A DNA stretch of 64,000 nucleotides, taken from Salinispora pacifica CNR114 (GTDB lineage Bacteria; Actinomycetota; Actinomycetes; Mycobacteriales; Micromonosporaceae). The translations under genes were made by a program, and so were the position numbers. The stretch is taken from assembly GCF_000514775.1 (NCBI RefSeq), contig NZ_AZWO01000001.1, positions 124,001 through 188,000 on the forward strand, read 5' to 3'. Positions 46,886 through 53,408 of the stretch are shown one piece after another. The first letter of the stretch is position 1. Each line of letters begins with the position of its first letter. Below the pieces are notes generated by a model. That model searched no databases, was not told the origin of the DNA, and worked only from the letters and a program-made list of their open reading frames with translations.

Positions 46886-47365
46886 ATGGCGAGCGGGGCG
46901 GGCGGGCGGGCACTGACACGGGAGGGGCACCCGCCGCTGGATCCGGCGGTCACGCAGGGCTTCTTCACCCGGATGCGGGTGGTCGCCCCGGCGGCGGTCG
47001 GAGCGCTGGACCGGGACCGTTCCGGAAACCCGGAGCGGGCGTTCGAGGAGACCGCCAGCGGTCGGCTCGTCCGCTCCCTGGACAACGATCGGCTTCGTGC
47101 CCTCGGGATGTGGGTGCACCACTGGTGCGTGCGCTTCTACGACGATGACACCCGGGCGGCGCTGCGGCTGCTCGGCGAGATCGCTGCCCGGCCGGGGCTG
47201 GGGTGGACCGTCGATGAGGTTCGCTGGATGCTCCGCGAGTCGCACGCGGTCGGGCCGGCGGCCGACGCACGCTTCACCCTGCCGCTCGCCGCCGCCGCCG
47301 AACTGCCCCCGGAAACGCCGCGGATCGAGCCGGTCATCCCCCGCCAGGCCCGCCCCCGGGACTGA
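46886..47365 (+). CDS. Hypothetical protein
   Basis: 159 residues, ATG with GGAGAAGGG upstream. No signal or membrane segment. Mixed helical composition with a Trp-rich middle (LGMWVHHWCVRFYDDDTRAAL, GLGWTVDEVRWMLRES). I do not recognise the family. It starts a short plus-strand run with the S51 peptidase 53 nt downstream. Confidence 0.7.
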   Translation: MASGAGGRALTREGHPPLDPAVTQGFFTRMRVVAPAAVGALDRDRSGNPERAFEETASGRLVRSLDNDRLRALGMWVHHWCVRFYDDDTRAALRLLGEIAARPGLGWTVDEVRWMLRESHAVGPAADARFTLPLAAAAELPPETPRIEPVIPRQARPRD

Positions 47366-47418
47366 CCGAGGCCGCCCTCGGGGCAGGATGGGCGACGCAC
47401 CCGACGGAAAGGAAGACC

Positions 47419-48150
47419 GTGGCCGCCACCGAACCCACCATCCTCGCCACCAGCATGGGCATCTTCGCGCCCGGACGCGCTGGCCAGCCCCGGCGGACCA
47501 ACCCGGTCTTCGACCTGGCCGCCGACCTGGCCGGCGCGGCGGAGCCGCGGATCTGCTTCCTCAACCAGGCCGAGGGGGACCAGCCGGCCACCCTGGCCCG
47601 GGTTTACGAGGGGTTCGCCGGCAGCCGGTTCCGGATGTCCCACCTGGCGCTGTTCCCGATGCCGAACGTCGAGGACGTGCGGGCCCACCTGCGGGCGCAG
47701 GACGTGATCTGGGTTGGCGGCGGCAGCGTGGCGAACCTGGTGGCGGTGTGGCGGGTGCACGGCCTCGGCGAGATCCTGCGGGAGTGCTGGGAGGCCGGGG
47801 TCGTGCTCGGCGGGGTGTCCGCCGGCTCGATCTGCTGGCACGCCGGCGGCGCCACCGACAGCTTCGGGACCACCCTGCGCGGCTTCACCGACGGGTTGGG
47901 CTGGCTGCCGTACGGCAACGGGGTGCACTACGACAGTGAAGACCAGCGGCGCCCGTTGATGCACCGGCTGGTCGGCGACGGCACGCTGCCCACCAGCCGG
48001 TGCACCGACGACGGCGTCGGTTTGCTCTACCGGGGTGAGCGGCTGGTCGAGGCGGTGGCGGACCGGCCGGGTGCGTCGGCGTACGAGGTCAGTCGCGGTC
48101 CGGACGGCAGCATCCGGGAGACACCCATCGGCCCGCGCCTGCTGGACTGA
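47419..48150 (+). CDS. Peptidase E-like protein (family S51)
   Basis: 243 residues, GTG start. Class I glutamine-amidotransferase-like fold with the S51 features VGGGSVANLVAVWR and the nucleophile elbow LGGVSAGSICWHAGG (Ser). Downstream HYDSEDQRRPLMH could supply the His. Peptidase E cleaves Asp-X dipeptides; cyanophycinase is a relative. The exact substrate is not determinable. Confidence 0.85.
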   Translation: MAATEPTILATSMGIFAPGRAGQPRRTNPVFDLAADLAGAAEPRICFLNQAEGDQPATLARVYEGFAGSRFRMSHLALFPMPNVEDVRAHLRAQDVIWVGGGSVANLVAVWRVHGLGEILRECWEAGVVLGGVSAGSICWHAGGATDSFGTTLRGFTDGLGWLPYGNGVHYDSEDQRRPLMHRLVGDGTLPTSRCTDDGVGLLYRGERLVEAVADRPGASAYEVSRGPDGSIRETPIGPRLLD

Positions 48151-48170
48151 GGCGGCAGCAGGAATCATCT

Positions 48171-48233
48171 GCCGGGTGCCGGGTGCCGGGTGCCGGGTGC
48201 CGGGTGCCGGGTGCCGGGTGCCGGGTGCCGGGT
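48171..48233 (+). repeat. Nine-copy heptanucleotide repeat upstream of ychF
   Basis: GCCGGGT repeated nine times without error. It ends 25 bp before the ychF GTG and 10 bp before a probable -10 (TAAGCT, 48244-48249), so it occupies the -35 position. Confidence 0.95.
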
Positions 48234-48257
48234 GGCGGCGGCGTAAGCTGGCTCGTC

Positions 48258-49343
48258 GTGAGTCTCACCATCGGCATCGTCGGCCTGCCCAACGTCGGCA
48301 AGAGCACCCTCTTCAACGCGCTGACCAAGAATGACGTGCTCGCGGCGAACTATCCCTTCGCCACCATCGAGCCCAACGTCGGTGTGGTCGGCCTGCCGGA
48401 CGAGCGGCTGGGCAAGCTCGCCGAGATCTTCGACTCGCAGAAGGTGATCCCCGCGCCGGTGTCGTTCGTCGACATCGCCGGGCTGGTCCGGGGCGCTTCG
48501 AAGGGCCAGGGGCGGGGCAACGCGTTCCTCGCCAACATCCGGGACGCCGCCGCGATCTGCCAGGTCGTCCGCGCCTTCTCCGACCCGAACGTTGTGCACG
48601 TCGACGGCAAGATCGCCCCGGCGGACGACATCGAGACGATCAACACGGAGCTGATCCTCGCCGACCTGCAGACGCTGGAGCGGGCGATTCCCCGGCTGGA
48701 GAAGGAGGCCAAGCTCCGCAAGGACCGGGCCGCCGCGGTGACCGCCGCCAAGGCCGCCGTGGAGGTGCTCGACAACGGCACCACCCTGTACGCGGGCGCG
48801 GCCGCCGCCGGTGTCGCGTTGGAGCACCTGCGCGAGCTGCACCTGCTGACCACCAAGCCCTTCCTGTACGTCTTCAACGTCGACGAGGCCGAACTGGCCA
48901 ACGCCGAGTTCCTCGACGAGCTGCGGGCCCTGGTCGCCCCCGCCGAGGCCGTCTTCATGGATGCGAAGATCGAATCGGAGCTGGTGGACCTGCCCGAGGC
49001 GGAAGCCCGCGAACTACTGGAGTCGATCGGGCAGGCCGAGCCCGGGCTGGACCAACTCGTCCGGGTCGGCTTCCGCACGCTGGGGCTCCAGACGTACCTC
49101 ACCGCCGGCCCCAAGGAGGCGCGGGCCTGGACCGTGCCGGTCGGGGCGAGTGCCCCGGAGGCCGCCGGGGTCATCCACACCGACTTCCAGCGCGGCTTCA
49201 TCAAGGCGGAGGTCGTCTCCTACGACGACCTGCTCGCGGCCGGGTCGATGAGCGCCGCGAAGGCGGTGGGCAAGGTCCGCATCGAGGGCAAGGACTACAT
49301 CATGCAGGACGGCGACGTCGTGGAGTTCCGCTTCAACGTGTGA
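48258..49343 (+). CDS. ychF: Redox-regulated ATPase / Obg-like GTPase YchF
   Basis: 361 residues from GTG 48258; the longer open frame runs through the heptanucleotide repeat and is not credible. TAAGCT ends 8 nt before the GTG, suggesting a leaderless mRNA. P-loop IGIVGLPNVGKSTLFNALTK, the YchF-specific FVDIAGLVRGASKGQGRGN, a coiled-coil middle and a C-terminal TGS domain (TAGPKEARAWTV, GDVVEFRFNV). Ribosome-associated ATPase. Its last 13 bp plus stop are duplicated at 51211, marking it as an integration target. Confidence 0.95.
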   Translation: MSLTIGIVGLPNVGKSTLFNALTKNDVLAANYPFATIEPNVGVVGLPDERLGKLAEIFDSQKVIPAPVSFVDIAGLVRGASKGQGRGNAFLANIRDAAAICQVVRAFSDPNVVHVDGKIAPADDIETINTELILADLQTLERAIPRLEKEAKLRKDRAAAVTAAKAAVEVLDNGTTLYAGAAAAGVALEHLRELHLLTTKPFLYVFNVDEAELANAEFLDELRALVAPAEAVFMDAKIESELVDLPEAEARELLESIGQAEPGLDQLVRVGFRTLGLQTYLTAGPKEARAWTVPVGASAPEAAGVIHTDFQRGFIKAEVVSYDDLLAAGSMSAAKAVGKVRIEGKDYIMQDGDVVEFRFNV

Positions 49344-49344
49344 A
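49327..49344 (+). mobile_element. Putative attL: 3' end of ychF
   Basis: TCCGCTTCAACGT-G-TGAA, the last codons and stop of ychF, matches 51211-51228 at 17 of 18 positions. The integrase remnant begins 21 nt further on and points towards this site. Confidence 0.6.
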
Positions 49345-49364
49345 ACCGGCCTGTTTCCGCAAGC

Positions 49365-49896
49365 TCAGGCGGTTGGACTGTCGCTCTGGGGCACCCGGGG
49401 CACAACCCCACGCGTCGTCAACCGCGCGGCGGGTGCTTTCTCCGAGTCCGGCATCAGGTGACCGTGGGTCGACAGGACGAGGCTTGCGTTCTCGTGCCCC
49501 AGGCGTTCGGCGACAACAGTGACCGACTCGCCCTGCATCAGCAGGACCGACGCGCAGTGGTGCCGCAGGTCGTGACTCGTGGTGCCCTCCGGCAGTCCGG
49601 CCCGTTTCACCGCCGCCGAGAAGATCAGCGAGCCGTAATAGTCGTGCCGGTACGGACCCGTGAAGCGGGTGGTGAAGATCGTGCCCTCGTCAGCAGGCGG
49701 GAACTGTTCCGAGTGTTCACTCAGAGCCGTCGACACCACCTCTGGTAGCGGGACCGTTCGACGGGACCGGCGGGTCTTCGGCTCGGTTCGGACCTTGGAC
49801 TGCGGCGCAGCTTGCCATTCGATCCGCACCGTACGGCTGACGTGGTCGATGTCCTGGACGCGTAGCGCGAGAAGTTCACCTGAACCCGGAGGTACG
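49365..49896 (-). pseudogene. Tyrosine integrase remnant
   Basis: The longest clean frame (49365-49829, 154 residues) is the C-terminal catalytic half of a phage/ICE-type tyrosine recombinase: HDLRHHCASVLLMQGESVTV (HxxR), LGHENASLVLSTHGHLMPDSE. The nucleophile position, normally STYGHL, reads STHGHL, so Tyr has become His. Upstream the frame continues as PGSGELLALRVQDIDHVSR, the region of the first catalytic Arg, but has no start and meets a TGA at ~49909. The N-terminal half is gone. It is therefore catalytically dead. Confidence 0.8.
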
Positions 49897-49928
49897 TCGA
49901 CACGCCCTCAATCGACCACAGCTCATCC

Positions 49929-50277
49929 GTGGCGGGTGCTCCCGCTCTCCTGGATTCAAACGCCATTGACCCCTTCGTCGATGTTCCTGACCATTGACGA
50001 GCTGGCCGAGATCCCGGACGTAGACCGCCGGCAACATCTGCTGTTGGTGATGGTTGCCCTCGGTCGACTCGTTTCCACCGGGGCTGCCGCCGCCGACTAC
50101 TTTCGCGTCAGTTGGTGCCGAGTAGTAGACGACGCAGACGTGTTCGAGGCAGTGCAGTCCGGCAACATTGATCACACCGGAGACGCCCTGCTCGCAGCAA
50201 CCGCCGTATTCGAACGATGCCCGCTCGTGACCGACGACAGGAGGTTTCGGAACCGGGCAACCGAGATCATTCCTTGA
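49929..50277 (+). pseudogene. PIN-domain protein, frameshifted
   Basis: Frame A from GTG 49929 reads VAGAPALLDSNAIDPFVDVPDH then stops at 49997; LLDSNAIDPF is a PIN-domain N-terminus with the first acidic residue. Frame B, shifted by one, reads from ATG 49981 and carries the rest, ending SGNIDHTGDALLAATAVFER and PLVTDDRRFRNRA, the C-terminal acidic cluster of PIN nucleases (VapC-like toxins). A single indel near 49980 would join them. No antitoxin gene is recognisable next to it. Confidence 0.6.
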
Positions 50278-50288
50278 CGCCGAAGAGG

Positions 50289-50864
50289 TCACTGGTCCGA
50301 TTCTGGCGAGGTCCGGGCAACGGTACGCGCACTATAGATCAGTGCGGCTGTGATAAATGCGGGCACAAAGGATGCTGCGAGTCCGAGTTGACCCAATTCA
50401 ACCCATGCTGGAGATATTCGACCGAATGCGTCCGGCAATGCTTCATCAATCCCTGTTGGTTCGTCAGCTAGCCATAACCATCCCCCGGCCCCACAACAGC
50501 AAAGCATGCTAAGCATGCTCGTCGCGAGGGTGGCTACTCGCGCACTCTGTTGACCCGTCCTGACCCACAACGCGACGCCAACCAATGCGGGCGCGAAGAA
50601 GAATGAATACCACAGGGTAAGCTGAGCCTGGAAATGAAAGTAGGACGCCTTGAGTGCGATCGAACTGCTGTCTACCGGGGTGCTGGAACGAGCCGCTGCA
50701 TCGTTTACAGCAGTATCGATCTCCCCTTGAGAGTATGCGGCGGAAATCGCCGCGAATATGAGCAACGACGCCTGAAGAATCAACAATACGCTTGCGATGT
50801 TGACTTTCAGCGGGAGGCGCCGAGGCGGCAGCCCGCCAGCTGAGTTCGCGCTAGTCGGAACCAC
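50289..50864 (-). CDS. Hypothetical four-helix membrane protein, low G+C
   Basis: 191 residues. Hydrophobic segments at about 23-44, 83-102, 110-132 (with CCCGAGGW) and 160-180. Its composition is visibly less GC-rich than its neighbours, with many A/T-ending codons, indicating foreign origin. It lies between the putative att sites. No family recognised. Confidence 0.65.
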   Translation of the reverse strand: MVPTSANSAGGLPPRRLPLKVNIASVLLILQASLLIFAAISAAYSQGEIDTAVNDAAARSSTPVDSSSIALKASYFHFQAQLTLWYSFFFAPALVGVALWVRTGQQSARVATLATSMLSMLCCCGAGGWLWLADEPTGIDEALPDAFGRISPAWVELGQLGLAASFVPAFITAALIYSARTVARTSPESDQ

Positions 50865-51560
50865 GAGATGATGCTAGGTGGCGATCAACGCCTAACGCTC
50901 GCCAGGGTGACGGTGCATCCACGGGCAACCATGACGGTGGTGACTCGCACAGCAGCTCGGTGTCTTCCCAAGCTGCGCATCGAGCGGTGACCGCATGCTC
51001 GCAGACCCGGAGGTCGGTGCCCCGCCGCGTGCCCGTCCGGTTGGTCAACAGGGGTCAACTACAGACACACCGACAGGGGGCTCGGGGCACACAGGGGGCA
51101 CAAGACACCGTGGAACGTCGTCAAACAGCGAACACCCGTGACAGCCCGGGAGGTCGAGTGACCAGGTGTCGGACGGTGTCGCCGCCAGCAACGGGACAGT
51201 GGCTCTTAGCTCCGCTTCAACGTCTGAATTTAGCGTTGCCGTGAGTACTTCACCTGGTTGATTCCGGTGTCCTCGCTCAAGGCATGGTGGCTCCGGATGA
51301 CCATGCCCGCAACATGGAGAGGGTGGCAGCCCGTTCGAGTCGGGCCGAGTCCGGGGAGCCCCGCCGGCTGCGGGGCTCCCAAGCCTCGCACACCGTCGGT
51401 GGCGACAGTCCGACAGCGATGCTGACAGGAACAAGCCGCGACGTGGACAGCCGGCAGCGGCCGGACAGTTACCCGAGGTCGTGAACGCGGAAGGACCTTC
51501 GCCCGGCCCCCCTGCACAGACCTTTCGAGCGATGGCTCTATTCGCCTGAGGTGATGGGCC
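50865..51560. other. Non-coding accessory stretch containing putative attR
   Basis: Nearly 700 nt with no convincing gene; the open frames are short and compositionally random. It contains the ychF 3'-end copy at 51211-51228 and an 11-bp hairpin at 51354-51380 (GGGAGCCCCGC / GCGGGGCTCCC). Confidence 0.5.
51211..51228 (+). mobile_element. Putative attR: copy of the ychF 3' end
   Basis: TCCGCTTCAACGT-C-TGAA. In the ychF phase the flanking bases read CTC-CGC-TTC-AAC-GTC-TGA (LRFNV-stop against FRFNV-stop in ychF). Confidence 0.6.
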
Positions 51561-51935
51561 TCACTCGCCCGCTTCGTACTCAGCGACGGCGGCGGTGATG
51601 AGGTCAGCGACGGCTGGTGGGCCGGCGGCGACCTGATCGGCGGTGACGGTGGTGTTGGGTGCGGCGGTGAGGTAGCGCTTGGCGATGTGGGGGATGTCGG
51701 TGATTCGGGGTTCCTGGGTGTCGTGCAGGACGCACAGCATCGACACCCGGGCCGGGTCAGCGCCCTCCATGGCGGCGAGCATCAAACCGATCAGCGCGGT
51801 GCGGAACGAGTGGTCGGCGATGGACTCGGGCTGCGTGACGCCGGCGAACCATCAGCCGGTGCGGGCGGCACGTTTGAGGACGCCGGCTTCGAAGATGAAG
51901 CTTATGGCTCCGTCGGCGTCGCGGTCGTCGGTCAT
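51561..51935 (-). pseudogene. HD-domain hydrolase interrupted by an in-frame TGA
   Basis: One frame from ATG 51935 to TGA 51561 reads MTDDRDADGAISFIFEAGVL...KRAARTG, TGA, WFAGVTQPESIADHSFRTAL and on to LCVLHDTQEPRITDIPHIAK. The His, His-Asp and later Asp of an HD phosphohydrolase (YfbR / deoxynucleotidase-like) are all present. Codon 28 (51854-51852) is TGA directly before a TGG, where this family commonly has WW. One substitution would restore a 124-residue protein, so this is a recent nonsense mutation or a sequencing error. Confidence 0.7.
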
Positions 51936-52180
51936 CGGTCCGTCCCTGTGCCGGAGATGCCTGATCCCAACATAACTGCACGTACCGCACACGTTATGCG
52001 GCCAAGCAGGCGCCGGCTTCCCGGCGCTGCCCTGGCGATCAGGCTGAGCTGAGGCAGCGGTTCGCCGGCAGCGAGGCCCGCCCGGCCTGGCCGAAGGAGA
52101 GGTTGCGCCGCACCGGTCGCTGCTACGGTCTGGGTTGGCCTCGTCCCAGTTGGGACGCCCATTTTTGGGCCAACTCCAGT

Positions 52181-52393
52181 CTAAGCGTTTCTGCGCCAGC
52201 GGGAGAGGACCGTAGGGCTGCTCCGGTCTCTCCGCAATAGTGCGTCTCTGAGTTGCATCGCGGTCAGGATTCCCATCAGGGGAATAGGCAGGGATGCCCA
52301 GCCGGCCGCACCTACAACGAGCACGATGGTTAAACCATTTAAGATTAACGTTCCGAGGATTAGGAGTGCGATGCGTATCTCCAGCAGGGTCAC
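52181..52393 (-). CDS. Small two-helix membrane protein
   Basis: 70 residues, GTG start preceded closely by GATACT, which suggests a leaderless mRNA. Helices at about 7-27 (IALLILGTLILNGLTIVLVV) and 29-47, then a basic tail (RRDRSSPTVLSRWRRNA). Composition is less GC-rich than the core genome. No family recognised. Confidence 0.5.
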   Translation of the reverse strand: MTLLEIRIALLILGTLILNGLTIVLVVGAAGWASLPIPLMGILTAMQLRDALLRRDRSSPTVLSRWRRNA

Positions 52394-52546
52394 CCGCCTA
52401 GTATCGCTGGTGGCGCCACTCTCTTTGGCTGAGGTCTCCGGCCCACCGCTGTGTGCAGCGGGTTCCCAACGCTGTGGTCAGAGCCGACCTGCCACTCAGC
52501 GGTCCACTGTCGCAGCAAGATAAGCGGAAGCGTAGCTGCCCTCAGA

Positions 52547-52660
52547 TGTAGCGGCTGCCGAGTTGCCCCAGCGTCTCCTGCCGGATCGACCAGTCGCCCC
52601 GAAGGTGCCGGTTGAGCAGGTGTTGGAACGCGCCGCCGCTGGTGGTGCTGCGGGAATGAC
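52547..52660 (-). pseudogene. Orphan C-terminal coding fragment
   Basis: A minus-strand frame ending TGA at about 52547 reads SGGAFQHLLNRHLRGDWSIR then QETLGQLGSRYI. Codon use and composition look genuinely coding, but no start or upstream domain is present. Origin not recognised. Confidence 0.3.
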
Positions 52661-52661
52661 G

Positions 52662-53258
52662 CTAGTTCTCCTGCAACGTCTGCACCCCGTGGTCACGGAG
52701 GCTGTAGCGGCGCAGCCGTACGGGTCGGCCTTCGGGGTTGGTCCAGGCGGCGGCGGTGGAGGTGTGGGTGTGTCGCCAGCCGGTGCGCTCGTACAGGGCG
52801 ATGGCGGCGGCTGACCCGGGGTCGTCGACGATCTCCAGCGTGAGGTCGAGTTGGTGCTCGGTGGCCCATTGGCGGGCGTGGTGCAGGAGCCTGGTCGCGG
52901 TGTTGAGGCGACGGGCGGCCGGTGCGACGAACAGGCGGCTGACCTCGGCCACGGCCGCGGAGCCAGGGCCGGTTGAGCAGGCAGAGCCGGTCGCAGCGAC
53001 AGAGCCGGTCGCGGCGGCAGGGTCGGTTGTGAAGGCGGGATCGGTCGCGGCGACGGGGTGGTGGAGGGCGACGTGGCCGACGATGGTGCCTCCGCGCTCG
53101 GCGATCCAGGCGTGGCGGGTGTTGTCGGGAGAGAGCCACTGGTACGGGTCGGCGGGCCAGTTCAGCGGGTAGCGGTCCCGCCGGTACACGTCCGCGAGGA
53201 CTGAGATGCAGCTTTGCAGGTCGGCGGGGACCCGATCACGGATACTGAGGTCGTCCAT
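52662..53258 (-). CDS. GNAT-family N-acetyltransferase with internal repeat
   Basis: 198 residues. GNAT landmarks: RDRVPADLQSCISVLADVYR at the start, HAWIAERGGTIVGHVALHHP, EVSRLFVAPAARRLNTATRLL (acetyl-CoA motif A, though RRLNTA departs from the usual RxxGxG/A) and AIALYERTGWRHT. Between strands 4 and motif A lies an insert of 6-residue repeats (AATDPA, FTTDPA, AATGSV, AATGSA, CSTGPG) encoded by an 18-bp DNA repeat at about 52960-53055. Substrate unknown. Confidence 0.82.
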   Translation of the reverse strand: MDDLSIRDRVPADLQSCISVLADVYRRDRYPLNWPADPYQWLSPDNTRHAWIAERGGTIVGHVALHHPVAATDPAFTTDPAAATGSVAATGSACSTGPGSAAVAEVSRLFVAPAARRLNTATRLLHHARQWATEHQLDLTLEIVDDPGSAAAIALYERTGWRHTHTSTAAAWTNPEGRPVRLRRYSLRDHGVQTLQEN

Positions 53259-53408
53259 TTGATCATCATCGTCGAGCGGCCCCTCGGGGTGAACCCTGAC
53301 GAAAGTTCATGGTCAGCTACTGATGTCGGGGCAGTTCTCCACCACTAGCGTCTGTCGGGCATGGACAAAGTGCCACGTGGGAGGACGCACCGTGAATAGA
53401 GCCCACCG

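Noticed and set aside
51290-51352. A tRNA gene or fragment: CCATG-CCCGCAA-CATGG resembles an anticodon arm and GCCCG-TTCGAGT-CGGGC a T arm
   Set aside because: No matching acceptor stem, position 33 would be C rather than U, and the 11-nt variable region does not fit; it is likely chance in GC-rich DNA.
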